DNA of 64,000 nucleotides from Pararhodobacter marinus (GTDB taxonomy: Bacteria > Pseudomonadota > Alphaproteobacteria > Rhodobacterales > Rhodobacteraceae): assembly GCF_003122215.1 (NCBI RefSeq), contig NZ_QEYD01000001.1, positions 186,001 through 250,000 of the forward strand, written 5' to 3'. Positions 51,888 through 60,792 of the stretch are shown here, piece after piece (position 1 is the first letter of the stretch; each line of letters opens with the position of its first letter). The notes under the pieces were generated by a model, which saw only the letters and a program-made list of their open reading frames with translations, did no database searches and had not been told where the DNA came from. Both the position numbers and the translations under genes were made by a program.

Positions 51888-53168
51888 TCATTCCCTGCGC
51901 CGGTCAGCGGCCAGTCGCCGCCTCATGGCAGACGAGGGAATGTGCAGGCCTTGCCTGTATTTGGCGACAGTTCGCCGGGCGATGTCAACGCCCTGCGCGC
52001 GCAACTGATCCGCCACGCATTCATCCGAAAGCGGCCGCGTCTCGGGTTCGGCGGCGATCATCTCAGCGACCCGCCGCTGGACCGCGCGCGCCGAAAGCGG
52101 CCCGTCCCGGCCGGGCAGCGCCGCCGAGAAGAAAGTCGAAAGCGGCCACAGGCGGCCATCCACGTCGAGCGCCTTGCCGGCCAGCGCGCGGCTGATCGTC
52201 GAGGGATGCAAACCCAGATCGGCGGCCAGATCCTGCCGGGTCGAGGGCACCAGAGCGCCCAGCCCGCGCTGAAAAAATCCGGTCTGCTTTTCCAGCAGCC
52301 ATTCCCCGATTCGCGCCAGCGTGAGCCCCCGCTGGTCGATGGCCGCCAGCATCGCCCGCGCGCGCGCCAGAAGCTCGGGCGCGAAGCCTTCGGCCTCGGC
52401 CTTGCGCACCAGCGTCTGGTCCAGCTGCACCGACGGATGCGCCGAGTGCGACGGGACGATGGCAAGCCGCCCCGATTCGTCGCGCACCAGCCGCAGATCG
52501 GCCACCAGCGGCGCCGCGCGGGGGGATTCGCCCGGTGCAAGCGGGCGCGGCGACAGGGTCCGGAGCAACGCGGCCCGCGCGCGGGCCTCGCCCAACGTGA
52601 CCCCCAGTGCGGACTGGATCGCGGACCAGTTCAGCCGCGCGAAGTCGGGCAGCAATCGGACCGTCGCCTGCGCTTCGCGCGTCGCCATGCCCTTGGCCAC
52701 CAGCTGCAGAACGAGGCTTTCGCTCACCGAGCGCGCGGCGATGCCCGCAGGCTCGCAGCTTTGCAGGGACGCAAGCGCGTCGGCGATCAGCGCCTCGGGC
52801 AGGCCCAACTCGAGCGCCAGCTCGTCCGTTCCGACATCCAGAAACCCGTCCGCGCCCAGTTCGGCGATCAGATGCAGCGCCACGGCCTCGCGCCGGGGAT
52901 CCAGCCCCATCCGCTCGATCTGGCGGCGCAGGTCGTCCTGGAACGGCGCCTCGCGCGCGGCGACCCAATCCAGCGGATCCAACCCGGTGGCGGCGCCGAC
53001 CGCCGTCGCCGCATTGCGTTTGAGGAAGGGATTGCGCGCGGCTTCGGCGGCAAGCGCCTCGTCCAGCTCGGCGGGGGTCATGCGCAGCACGCTGAGCCGG
53101 GTCCGCAATTCGGGGGTCAGCGCGAGGCGCTGCTGGGTCCGCAGTTCAAGCCGGGGGTTCAGCGCCAT
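51888..53168 (-). CDS. rpoN: RNA polymerase sigma-54 factor
   Basis: 426 residues. Region I at the N-terminus is a variant (LRTQQRLALTPELRTRLSVL, where the common form is QQLxMTPQLQQAIxLL), then a core-binding region and the DNA-binding region with PSTRQDLAADLGLHPSTISRAL in outline. The RpoN box is nearly intact as ARRTVAKYR near residue 408. It directs transcription of nitrogen and other enhancer-dependent genes. The position after lptB is the conserved one. The altered Region I is notable because it contacts activators and the -12 element. Confidence 0.93.
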   Translation of the reverse strand: MALNPRLELRTQQRLALTPELRTRLSVLRMTPAELDEALAAEAARNPFLKRNAATAVGAATGLDPLDWVAAREAPFQDDLRRQIERMGLDPRREAVALHLIAELGADGFLDVGTDELALELGLPEALIADALASLQSCEPAGIAARSVSESLVLQLVAKGMATREAQATVRLLPDFARLNWSAIQSALGVTLGEARARAALLRTLSPRPLAPGESPRAAPLVADLRLVRDESGRLAIVPSHSAHPSVQLDQTLVRKAEAEGFAPELLARARAMLAAIDQRGLTLARIGEWLLEKQTGFFQRGLGALVPSTRQDLAADLGLHPSTISRALAGKALDVDGRLWPLSTFFSAALPGRDGPLSARAVQRRVAEMIAAEPETRPLSDECVADQLRAQGVDIARRTVAKYRQGLHIPSSAMRRRLAADRRRE

Positions 53169-53186
53169 GACGGCAACCCGCAGCGA

Positions 53187-53927
53187 TCAGCGGAAGGTAT
53201 CGCCAAGGTAGACGCGACGCACGTCGTCATTCGCCACAACCTCGTCCGGGGTGCCGCTCATCAGCACCTTTCCATCATGAAGGATATAGGCTCGGTCGAC
53301 GATCTCAAGGGTTTCACGCACGTTGTGATCGGTGATCAGCACGCCGATCCCCCGCGCGGTCAGGTCGGACACCAGCGAGCGGATGTCACCGACGGCGATG
53401 GGATCGACGCCCGCGAAGGGCTCGTCCAGAAGCACGAAGGACGGGTCCGAGGCCAGGCAGCGGGCGATCTCGGCGCGGCGCCGCTCGCCCCCCGACAGCG
53501 CCAGGGCGGGCGATTTGCGCAGCCGGGCGATGTTGAACTCGCCCAGCAATTCCTCAAGCCGGGCGGCGCGGGTGGCGCGGTCCGGCACGGCGATTTCCAG
53601 GATGGCCGAGATATTGTCCTCGACCGAGAGGCCCCGGAAGATCGACATTTCCTGCGGCAGATAACCGATGCCCATCCGCGCGCGGCGGTACATCGGCCAG
53701 CCCGACACGTCGAGCCCGTCGATGGACACATGGCCGCCATCCGACGGCACCAGACCGGCCACGCAGTAAAAGCAGGTGGTCTTGCCCGACCCGTTCGGCC
53801 CCAGAAGCGCCACCACCTCGCCCCGGCGAAGATCCAGGTCGATCCCCTTCAGGATCGGGCGGCGCTTGTAGCTTTTCTTCAGGCCACGGATCTGCAGTCC
53901 GGCAGCCGCGTCGGGGCCTTCGTCCAT
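53187..53927 (-). CDS. lptB: LPS export ABC transporter ATP-binding protein LptB
   Basis: 246 residues. It has Walker A GPNGSGKTTCFY and the Q-loop YLPQEMSIFRGLSVEDNI. The signature is LSGGERRRAEIARCLA, Walker B FVLLDEPFAGVDPIAV, and the switch histidine lies in ITDHNVRET. It powers extraction of LPS from the inner membrane with LptFG. It lies seven bases downstream of lptA and 18 bases upstream of rpoN. Confidence 0.96.
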   Translation of the reverse strand: MDEGPDAAAGLQIRGLKKSYKRRPILKGIDLDLRRGEVVALLGPNGSGKTTCFYCVAGLVPSDGGHVSIDGLDVSGWPMYRRARMGIGYLPQEMSIFRGLSVEDNISAILEIAVPDRATRAARLEELLGEFNIARLRKSPALALSGGERRRAEIARCLASDPSFVLLDEPFAGVDPIAVGDIRSLVSDLTARGIGVLITDHNVRETLEIVDRAYILHDGKVLMSGTPDEVVANDDVRRVYLGDTFR

Positions 53928-53934
53928 ATCCGGC

Positions 53935-54456
53935 TCATTCCATCCGGATCACGGTGCGGACGCGACCGATCATGCGGCCGTTGCCCGCGCGCAGATCGGC
54001 GACGAACCGCTCGCCCGACAGCATGTTGGGCCCTTGTACCAGCAGAACGTCGCCCTGCATCTCGAGCGACTGAGAGTCGAGCACATAGGTCGCCGTGCGC
54101 GCTTCGAGCGCCTCGTTGGGCGTGGTCATCGTCACCCCGCCCGAGGCGATCAGCCGCGAAATCCGCTGCGTGCCGCTCCGGGCGCCGGTGGAATATTCCA
54201 GGCGGATCGCCCCGGCGGCGATGCGCATCTCGCCCTGCACCGCCATCACGTTGCCGGTGAATTCGGTCGAGCCGCTGGTCTGGTCGACGCTGAGCTGATC
54301 CGCCGTGACCTCGATCTCGGCCCCTGACAGGCGCAGCGATTCCCCGAAGGTGATCTGCACGCCGTCCTGGGTCTGCGCCGAACCGGCGCTGCCGGTCGCG
54401 GCAAGCGACAGCGCCAGAAGGAACGCTTGGATCAGGCGAAGATGACGACGCGGCAT
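53935..54456 (-). CDS. lptA: LPS export periplasmic protein LptA
   Basis: 173 residues with an N-terminal signal peptide (about 1-27). An OstA-type beta-jellyroll follows: ITADQLSVDQ-like EVTADQLSVDQTSGSTEF, FTGNVMAVQGEMRIAAG and LDSQSLEMQGDVLLVQG, each a repeated strand unit. It forms the periplasmic bridge for LPS between LptC and LptD. It lies ten bases after lptC. Confidence 0.92.
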   Translation of the reverse strand: MPRRHLRLIQAFLLALSLAATGSAGSAQTQDGVQITFGESLRLSGAEIEVTADQLSVDQTSGSTEFTGNVMAVQGEMRIAAGAIRLEYSTGARSGTQRISRLIASGGVTMTTPNEALEARTATYVLDSQSLEMQGDVLLVQGPNMLSGERFVADLRAGNGRMIGRVRTVIRME

Positions 54457-54466
54457 GAAAGCCCCC

Positions 54467-55093
54467 TCAGTTTTCTGGCTGATAGTTCAACCGCACCCCG
54501 CCCCCGAAAACAAGCACATAACCCGCATCATCGCCGGTTTCGCCGCGCAACTCCATGCGTCCGGCGGTGATCGTGCCGGCCGGGGCGGTGCCGGAAACCT
54601 CGGACGGCGCCCGGATCAGCGTCGTGTCCAGAAGCCCGCTCAGCCGTTGCGTGGTCAGGGTGTAACCCGGCGTGACGCTCAGTTCCAGCCCGCCGCGCAT
54701 CACGAACGTGCCGTTGCCGCGGTCGATGGCGCCGGTTTCGGCGCGGGCCTCCATACGCTCGCCATCCGCGCCCTCGATCAGCAGCGACAGGCCCGTCACC
54801 TCGAACCGGACGGTCGCGTCCTGATCGGTCCGCGCGGTCTCGGCGCGGATGGTCAGCGCGGCGCCGTCGTCGGTGACGCCCGCGAAATGCGCGCCCGACA
54901 GCCGGGGATCGCGCGCGCGTTCCTCGACATCGATCTCGGCATTCGAGATCGCCTCGCTGGGATCGACGGTGCGCGCCAGCAGGAAGACCAGCGACAGCAG
55001 GATCAGCGCGACGAGCGGCAGCACGACTTTCAGAACGCTGACCAGCCTGCTGTAGCGCGCCGGCTTTCGGCTGTCGGGTTCGGTTATCGCCAT
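54467..55093 (-). CDS. lptC: LPS export protein LptC
   Basis: 208 residues with one N-terminal membrane segment (about residues 21-41, VLPLVALILLSLVFLLA core) and a periplasmic jellyroll with repeated strands. The strands include FAGVTDDGAALTIRAETA and YTLTTQRLSGLLDTTLIRAP. The ATG at 55093 starts just after the rnd stop (TGATATG). It anchors LptA to the LptBFG transporter. Confidence 0.9.
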   Translation of the reverse strand: MAITEPDSRKPARYSRLVSVLKVVLPLVALILLSLVFLLARTVDPSEAISNAEIDVEERARDPRLSGAHFAGVTDDGAALTIRAETARTDQDATVRFEVTGLSLLIEGADGERMEARAETGAIDRGNGTFVMRGGLELSVTPGYTLTTQRLSGLLDTTLIRAPSEVSGTAPAGTITAGRMELRGETGDDAGYVLVFGGGVRLNYQPEN

Positions 55094-55094
55094 A

Positions 55095-55706
55095 TCAATG
55101 CGAGAAGATGTCGACATCCGGCCAGCCCGCCAGATCGAGCCGGGCGCGCGTGGGCAGGAAGTCGAAACAGGCCTGCGCGACCTCGGTGCGGCCCTCGCGC
55201 GCGAGCATCCCTTCCAGCGCCGATTTCAGACGGTGAAGGTACAACACGTCCGACGCCGCGTAATCGCGCTGCGCCTGCGTGATCTCGGGCGCGCCCCAGT
55301 CCGAGGATTGCTGCAGCTTCGAGATATCGACGCCGACCAGCTCTGACAGCAGGTTCTTCAGCCCGTGCCGGTCGGTATAGGTGCGCACCAGTTTCGAGGC
55401 AATCTTCGTGCACCAGACGGGCGCGGCCAGTACGCCGAAACGATGATACATCGCCGCGATATCGAAGCGCCCGTAATGGAACAGCTTGATCACGTCCGGA
55501 TCGGCCAGCAGGCGTTTCAGGTTGGGCGCGTCGTCCTGGTCCGGGTCGATCTGCACCAGATGCGCATTCCCGTCGCCGCCCGAAAGCTGGACCAGGCAAA
55601 GCCGGTCGCGATGCGGGTTCAGGCCCATGGTCTCGCAATCGATCGCCACGACCGCGCCCAGATCCAGATCGTCGGGAAGGTCACGGGAATAGAGATGCGT
55701 CGCCAT
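55095..55706 (-). CDS. rnd: Ribonuclease D-type 3'-5' exonuclease
   Basis: 203 residues consisting of the DEDD exonuclease domain only. Exo I is AIDCETMGL (Asp, Glu), Exo II lies in LFHYGRFDIAAM, and Exo III is DYAASDVLYLHRL with the tyrosine of the DEDDy type. The HRDC domains of full-length RNase D are absent, as is common in alphaproteobacteria. It stands upstream of lptC in the conserved alphaproteobacterial order. Confidence 0.9.
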   Translation of the reverse strand: MATHLYSRDLPDDLDLGAVVAIDCETMGLNPHRDRLCLVQLSGGDGNAHLVQIDPDQDDAPNLKRLLADPDVIKLFHYGRFDIAAMYHRFGVLAAPVWCTKIASKLVRTYTDRHGLKNLLSELVGVDISKLQQSSDWGAPEITQAQRDYAASDVLYLHRLKSALEGMLAREGRTEVAQACFDFLPTRARLDLAGWPDVDIFSH

Positions 55707-55840
55707 GCTGAAGCTTTCGAAACCGCGGAAACTGGCGCTTGGCTTAGCCCCGACGACCCCGCGCGTCAATTGCGGCGCCCCGGAACGCAGCGGGGCGCCA
55801 GTGGGGCGCCCCGGTATCGTCATCGCGCAAAATCGCGATT

Positions 55841-56725
55841 TCAGCCCATCCGGTCCGAGGCATAGGCCCCCGGCGAGGCAGGGAAGACGACGGTCTTGTT
55901 GCCGTTCTGGAACACGCGATGTTGAGCATGGGCATGCACCGCGCGCGCCAGAACCTGCGCTTCGACATCGCGCCCCAGAGACACGTAATCGCTGGCCGAT
56001 TGCGCGTGGGTGATGCGCACGATGTCCTGTTCGATGATCGGCCCCTCATCCAGATCGGCGGTGACGTAATGCGCCGTGGCCCCGATCAGCTTCACGCCGC
56101 GCTGGAACGCCTGCTTGTAGGGGTTCGCACCCTTGAAGGACGGCAGAAAGGAATGGTGGATGTTGATGATCCGCCCCGACATCTTCGTGCACAGCGCGTC
56201 CGACAGAACCTGCATGTACCGCGCCAGCACGATCAGCTCGGCGCCCGAATCCTCGACCACCTCCATCAGCCGGGCCTCGGCCTCGGGCTTGTTCTGCTTG
56301 GTGACATTGATGTGGTGGAACGGCAGATCGTGGTTCACGACCACTTTCTGATAGGTCAGGTGGTTCGACACGACACCGACGATCTCGACCGGCAGCGCAC
56401 CGATGCGCCAGCGATAGAGCAGGTCGTTCAGGCAATGGCCGAAATTCGACACCATCAGCAGGACCTTCATCCGCTTGGCAGTGTCGTGGATCCCCCATTC
56501 CATGCCGAATTTCTCGGCAACCGGGGCAAACCCGTCGCGCAGCGTTTCCGGGCTGGCGCCGGTTTCGGCCATGAAGGTGATGCGGGTGAAGAAGCAGCCG
56601 GTGCCCTGATCGTCGAACTGCGCGGCATCGGTGATGTTGCATCCGTTCTCGGCCAGAAAGCCCGAGATCGCGGCGACGATGCCGCGCTGCGTGTCGCAGC
56701 GGACCGTTAGGACGTAAGAGGTCAT
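55841..56725 (-). CDS. purU: Formyltetrahydrofolate deformylase
   Basis: 294 residues. An N-terminal ACT domain (YVLTVRCDTQRGIVAAISGFL) is followed by the formyltransferase-fold hydrolase domain. That domain has INIHHSFLPSFKGANPYKQAF and the catalytic region GATAHYVTADLDEGPI. It releases formate and tetrahydrofolate from 10-formyl-THF. The start at 56725 is preceded by AAGGA. A short upstream ORF ends in ATGA overlap with this start. Confidence 0.95.
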   Translation of the reverse strand: MTSYVLTVRCDTQRGIVAAISGFLAENGCNITDAAQFDDQGTGCFFTRITFMAETGASPETLRDGFAPVAEKFGMEWGIHDTAKRMKVLLMVSNFGHCLNDLLYRWRIGALPVEIVGVVSNHLTYQKVVVNHDLPFHHINVTKQNKPEAEARLMEVVEDSGAELIVLARYMQVLSDALCTKMSGRIINIHHSFLPSFKGANPYKQAFQRGVKLIGATAHYVTADLDEGPIIEQDIVRITHAQSASDYVSLGRDVEAQVLARAVHAHAQHRVFQNGNKTVVFPASPGAYASDRMG

Positions 56726-56907
56726 CGGGGTGGTTCCTTGTGCGGGCATCTGTTGGGGGGGCGCGTGTTGGGGGCGTCTGGCGGGAAATCTAGCGGATAC
56801 TGCGGCGCAGCATATGCCCCTGCAGCCCCGGCGGCGACGCAAATCGCGATACCAGCGACGCCGAAACGCAGCAGCCCGGCGCGGATGATGAACTTTTTCC
56901 CCCGCAC
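56722..56907 (-). CDS. Possible small membrane protein coupled to purU
   Basis: 61 codons from a GTG preceded by GGGAG at good distance. A basic start (RGKKFIIRAG) is followed by one hydrophobic segment (about 13-32, LLRFGVAGIAICVAAGAAGA core) and a proline-rich tail with two PDAPN/RPPN stretches. Its stop overlaps the purU ATG as ATGA. The hydrophobic segment and coupling argue for a real gene; the short length and GTG start argue for caution. Confidence 0.38.
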   Translation of the reverse strand: MRGKKFIIRAGLLRFGVAGIAICVAAGAAGAYAAPQYPLDFPPDAPNTRPPNRCPHKEPPR

Positions 56908-57037
56908 GGCGGGCTCCCGGTGCCGGACGGGTACGCGAGCGGTCCCGCCGGCACCCGGCAGGCCGCGCACGCCGTGGTTGACGAACGCCGGGAACGCGCC
57001 AGATCTGAGCGTGACAAGGCCCGGAGACCCCCAGCAG

Positions 57038-57637
57038 ATGAGCGCCCAGGATCTCGACACCGGCAGCCTGCAAAGCATGGCCGAGGTCGTCGAAGACATA
57101 CGCAACGCCGCCACCGGCGACGGCAAGACGACGCTGGGCGCCGTGCTGCGCGCGCTGGAACACGCGTCTTTCGTACCGGTCCTGCTGGCTCCGGCGCTGA
57201 TCGTGGTGACGCCGCTTTCGGGGATTCCGTTTTTCTCAAGCTTCTGCGGGTTGGTCATCGCGCTGGTGGCCGGGCAGATGTTCTTCGGCCGCTCGTCGTT
57301 GTGGATCCCGCGGTTTCTGGATCAGCGCACGATCCCGGCCAAGCGCCTGCGCGAGGCCACTGACAGCCTGCGCAAGCCGGCACACTGGATCGACAAGCGG
57401 ACCAAGGCGCGGCTGCAATTCCTTGTCTCGCCGCCCTTCGACCGTATCACGCATTTCTTGTGCATGGTCTGCGGCCTTGTCATGCCGATGCTGGAACTCG
57501 TGCCGTTCTCGTCCTCGATCCTGGGCGCGGCGGTGACGATGATGGCGCTGACCCTGCTCTTGCGCGACGGGCTATTCGCGCTGATCGGTTTCGGCTTCAT
57601 CGGACTGGTGATCGGGCTGGTCGTCTATCTGGTGTGA
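57038..57637 (+). CDS. exoD: Exopolysaccharide synthesis protein ExoD family
   Basis: 199 residues with about four hydrophobic segments. ExoD family marks: TLGAVLRALEHASFVPVLLAPALIVVTPLSGIP in outline (34-66), then the FLDQRTIPAKRLREATDSLRKPA region and a C-terminal glycine-rich membrane pair. ExoD of Sinorhizobium affects exopolysaccharide production and nodule invasion; its biochemical role is unknown. Start at 57038, preceded by CCGGAGACC. Confidence 0.82.
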   Translation: MSAQDLDTGSLQSMAEVVEDIRNAATGDGKTTLGAVLRALEHASFVPVLLAPALIVVTPLSGIPFFSSFCGLVIALVAGQMFFGRSSLWIPRFLDQRTIPAKRLREATDSLRKPAHWIDKRTKARLQFLVSPPFDRITHFLCMVCGLVMPMLELVPFSSSILGAAVTMMALTLLLRDGLFALIGFGFIGLVIGLVVYLV

Positions 57638-57643
57638 TCGCCG

Positions 57644-58087
57644 TCAGCGACCCGGCTGCCACATATCCGCCGAGATCAGCCACCCATCCGCGACCCGGAC
57701 AAGATACAGAAGCGACCGCCCCGTGACCTGCTGCGGCACCTGTCCCTGCGGCGAGACGGTCGCATTCCACACCATGACCAGCGCCGCCCGGTCGGTGCCG
57801 GTTTCGGCGCGGTGCTGCGTGACGGTCAGGCGGTCATAGCCACCTGCAAAATTGCGCGCCCAGACCTCGCGGATCTGATCGCGGCCCGACAGGATCGGAC
57901 CGTCGTGGAGGAAGACCACCGCATCCGGGGTATAGAGCGCGGCCACCGCGTCGGCATCGCGGGCGGCAACGGCCTCGGTCATCGCCGCGGCCGCGTGGGC
58001 GGGCGAGGCGACCTGCGCGCCGGCGGGTGCGGCCGAAAGGACAGCGGCCCCCAGGGCGGCGGCGAACAAGGTTCGGGGAAAAGACAT
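57644..58087 (-). CDS. Secreted SnoaL/NTF2-like (DUF4440-type) protein
   Basis: 147 residues with signal peptide 1-24 (cut after AGA). The mature domain has AMTEAVAARDADAVAALYTPDAVVFL and ILSGRDQIREVW, then the closing LVRVADGWLISADMW strand. These are marks of the SnoaL-like/ketosteroid-isomerase fold. It is exported, as the signal and GGAG-led ATG indicate. The ligand is unknown. Confidence 0.78.
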   Translation of the reverse strand: MSFPRTLFAAALGAAVLSAAPAGAQVASPAHAAAAMTEAVAARDADAVAALYTPDAVVFLHDGPILSGRDQIREVWARNFAGGYDRLTVTQHRAETGTDRAALVMVWNATVSPQGQVPQQVTGRSLLYLVRVADGWLISADMWQPGR

Positions 58088-58294
58088 GGTCGCTCCTTGA
58101 GACAAACCCCGTGCCTAGCAGCGGGTGTCGCAAGCGGCTTCACCAAATCGGGTTAAGGCGCGAGGGGAGCGGGTTTCGGGCACAGCCTGCGGCCGCGGGG
58201 CCCGAATATGGTGCTTCAAAATCATTTCGACGCGCGCCCGGAAAGGCGCGCGTCGTGAGAGATCGGCCAGAACAGGCCGTCAGGGAATACCCGC

Positions 58295-58636
58295 TCAGCG
58301 CGTCGGGTAGTTCGGGCGGTTGCCGGCACCGGCGCTGAAATCGTTGACGGTCAGAACGTCGTTCGCGTTGAGACCCGAAGCTTGCAGTTCGCGCGACGAG
58401 TAGACGTCACCGGCGCGGACCTGCACCTGTTTGCGCGGACCGACTTCGACGATGTCCGAGGCTTGAAGGCCAGCGGCGACCAGTTCACGCGTGGTGTAGA
58501 CGTCACCGGCGCGGAACTCGGTCTGCGCGGTGGCGGCGTTCGACGCGTCGCGGGTCGCGGACAGGTCGGTCGCATTGGCGGCAACGGCGCCCAGGGCAAC
58601 GAAAGCGGCGGTGGCGGTGATAGCAAAGCGGTTCAT
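58295..58636 (-). CDS. Small secreted protein with two tandem 24-residue repeats
   Basis: 113 residues with signal peptide 1-22. Two copies of a 24-residue unit start RAGDVYTTREL (42-65) and RAGDVYSSREL (74-97), 15 of 24 positions identical, 32 residues apart. A proline/asparagine tail (GAGNRPNYPTR) closes the protein. I do not recognise the family. The unit looks like a short strand-helix-strand module (DVY-RELxAxGL-D-V). The gene stands alone with a long upstream region holding a perfect palindrome. Confidence 0.72.
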   Translation of the reverse strand: MNRFAITATAAFVALGAVAANATDLSATRDASNAATAQTEFRAGDVYTTRELVAAGLQASDIVEVGPRKQVQVRAGDVYSSRELQASGLNANDVLTVNDFSAGAGNRPNYPTR

Positions 58637-59029
58637 TTCAGTCTGCCTTTCTTGTCAGTCTGTCTGTGTTTTTCGATGATCGTTTCCGGTCATGGGCTGG
58701 AGGTAGGCCCGACTTCCGCCGCCTTCAATCGTCTGAATATGTGTCAAAATTAGCCGCTTTGTGTGCAGGTCTGCACATCACACAATCGAACGAAAACCTT
58801 GATCTCAGGAACGCACAGAACTAGCGACGATTTTGTAACAGCCGGTTGACGTCGCGGTGACAAGGCTCAAACGCCGCTCGGCGCATCGAGATCGTCGCGC
58901 ACGGGTCGGGATCGCGGCGCTGCAGAGGGGGCAAAACGAGGGGCGGCTACCCCTCGCACGGGGGCCGAAAACGGCCTTTCGGGGCCGGTATGATCCAGAC
59001 GCAAAGCCGTCATGTCCCGCTTGACCCAT
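58637..59029. other. Gene-free stretch between the repeat-protein gene and leuB
   Basis: No convincing gene on either strand. It holds the palindrome TGTGCAG-GT-CTGCACA (58762-58777), and two GC hairpins: CGAGGGG-CGGCTA-CCCCTCG (58937-58956) and GGCCG-AAAA-CGGCC followed by TTT (58963-58979). The hairpins recall the second half of the modular intergenic element. I see no tRNA cloverleaf. Confidence 0.6.
58762..58777. promoter_or_regulatory. Perfect 16-base palindrome, candidate operator
   Basis: TGTGCAG-GT-CTGCACA lies 126 bases upstream of the repeat-protein gene on an otherwise AT-richer stretch. It has the symmetry of a dimeric regulator site; the regulator is unknown. Confidence 0.4.
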
Positions 59030-59060
59030 GGAAAAGGCCCGGCAGAACCTGCCGGGCCTT
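59030..59060 (-). terminator. Terminator of leuB
   Basis: Perfect 12-base-pair stem AAGGCCCGGCAG/CTGCCGGGCCTT with a three-base loop, followed on the minus strand by TTCC, 24 bases after the leuB stop. Confidence 0.85.
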
Positions 59061-59084
59061 CCAGAATGCGGATCGGTGGGACGA

Positions 59085-60191
59085 TCAGAGGCTCGCGTCG
59101 AGCGCGGCGATGATCGCATCCCCCATGTCCGAGGTCGAAACCGGGGTGCCGCCGTCGGGCCCCATCAGGTCGGCGGTGCGCAACCCGTCGGCCAGGACTT
59201 TCTCGACCGCCTTTTCCAGACGGTCGGCCTCGGCCAGTTCGCTGAAGGAATAGCGCAGCGCCATGGCAAAGCTCAGGATGCAGGCGATCGGGTTGGCCTT
59301 GCCCTGCCCCGCGATGTCGGGCGCCGAGCCATGCACCGGCTCGTACAGCGCTTTCGGCCGGCCATTGGCCATCGGCGCGCCCAAGCTGGCCGAGGGCAGC
59401 ATCCCCAGCGAGCCGGTCAGCATGGCGGCCAGATCCGACAACAGGTCGCCGAACAGGTTGTCGGTGACGATCACGTCGAACTGCTTGGGCCAGCGGGTCA
59501 GCTGCATGGCGCCCGCATCGGCATACATGTGCGACAGCTCGACATCAGGATATTCCGCGTCGTGGATTTCCTGCACCACGTCGCGCCACAGGATCCCGGA
59601 TTCCATCACGTTGGCCTTCTCCATCGAGCAGACCTTGTTGTTGCGCTTGCGCGCCAGCTCGAAAGCCGAGCGGGCAACGCGGGCGATTTCCGATTCCGTG
59701 TAGCGCTGGGTGTTGATGCCGACGCGCTCGTTGCCTTCCTTGTGGATGCCCCGCGGCTCGCCGAAATACACGCCCGAGGTCAGCTCGCGCACGATCATGA
59801 TGTCGAGACCGGCCACAACGTCCTTCTTCAGCGAGCTGAAATCGGCCAAAGCGTCAAAGCACTGGGCCGGGCGCAGGTTGGCGTACAGGTCCATTTCCTT
59901 GCGCAGGCGCAGCAGGCCGCGTTCGGGCTTCACGCTGAAATCCAGCTTGTCGTATTTCGGGCCGCCCACGGCGCCCAGCAGGACCGCGTCTACCTCTTGC
60001 GCCTTGGCCATCGTGGCATCGGTCAGCGGCGTTCCATGCGCGTCATAGGCGCAGCCGCCGACAAGGTCCTCGCTGACATCGAAGCTCAGCCCGCGCTTGT
60101 CGCCATACCAGGTGATGATCTTCTTCACCTCGCCCATGACTTCGGGACCGATGCCGTCGCCGGCGAGGATCAGGATGGAAGGATTGGCCAC
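59085..60191 (-). CDS. leuB: 3-isopropylmalate dehydrogenase
   Basis: 368 residues. It has GDGIGPEVM near the N-terminus and the [12 protein letters not shown] loop. The catalytic tyrosine lies in [18 protein letters not shown] context, [10 protein letters not shown] and the [14 protein letters not shown] block follow, and [14 protein letters not shown] is near the C-terminus. It makes 2-oxoisocaproate precursor in leucine synthesis using NAD. leuC and leuD are not in the window. A strong terminator follows. Confidence 0.96.
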   Translation of the reverse strand: MANPSILILAGDGIGPEVMGEVKKIITWYGDKRGLSFDVSEDLVGGCAYDAHGTPLTDATMAKAQEVDAVLLGAVGGPKYDKLDFSVKPERGLLRLRKEMDLYANLRPAQCFDALADFSSLKKDVVAGLDIMIVRELTSGVYFGEPRGIHKEGNERVGINTQRYTESEIARVARSAFELARKRNNKVCSMEKANVMESGILWRDVVQEIHDAEYPDVELSHMYADAGAMQLTRWPKQFDVIVTDNLFGDLLSDLAAMLTGSLGMLPSASLGAPMANGRPKALYEPVHGSAPDIAGQGKANPIACILSFAMALRYSFSELAEADRLEKAVEKVLADGLRTADLMGPDGGTPVSTSDMGDAIIAALDASL

Positions 60192-60381
60192 GGCGGGACT
60201 CCCTGAATTACGGATGCGTGAGCGGCCTAGCCTGCCTGTGCCCTAGGGTCAAGATTTCCACGCGATGGCGTGCATTGCGACGCCGCCGGCCCTGCGCGCA
60301 AGCGGCGTTCATTCGATCTCTGCGAAACGCCGGGGCCGTGCTACGCTTCCCCCGTTGATTTGAGTCCCGAGGATTTTACCG

Positions 60382-60792
60382 ATGCCTTTCTCCCGCCTGA
60401 CCTGTCTCGCCGCCGCGATCGCGCTGCTGACCCCCGCCTCGCCCGTGCTGGCCGATACCGTGGAAGTCCGCCCGCCCGATGTGTCCCGGATTCCGCAGGA
60501 CCGGCGCCAGTCCTTGTTCGACGAAGCGGTCGCCACCTCTGTCTCGCTTGAAGTTTGCGCCACCACGCCCGACGATCTGACCGTCGAGGAAGCCGAGATC
60601 CTGTGGATCAGCGGGCTGGCGCTGGCCGAGAGCCAGGGCATTTCGGAATCCGAGCTCTACGCCACGCATTACGAGCGCGCCCGGAGGATGTTCGACAGTC
60701 AGCCCGAACGCTGCGCGCATTATTCCGGCAATCTGCGGCCCCTGGTGATGACACTCGTCGGATACGGCGCCGCGCCGGTTTTCATCGAGTAA
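60382..60792 (+). CDS. Small secreted protein of unknown function
   Basis: 136 residues with signal peptide 1-24 (cut after VLA). The mature part is helical in character, with two cysteines (VCATTPDDL and ERCAHYSG), and ends PVFIE. I do not recognise a family. The last 11 bases overlap the convergent LysR gene. Confidence 0.65.
   Translation: MPFSRLTCLAAAIALLTPASPVLADTVEVRPPDVSRIPQDRRQSLFDEAVATSVSLEVCATTPDDLTVEEAEILWISGLALAESQGISESELYATHYERARRMFDSQPERCAHYSGNLRPLVMTLVGYGAAPVFIE

Noticed and set aside
58805-59119. A 104-codon ORF across the gene-free stretch before leuB
   Set aside because: It runs through the leuB terminator hairpin and into leuB, has no ribosome site, and its composition is Arg/Ser-rich noise.
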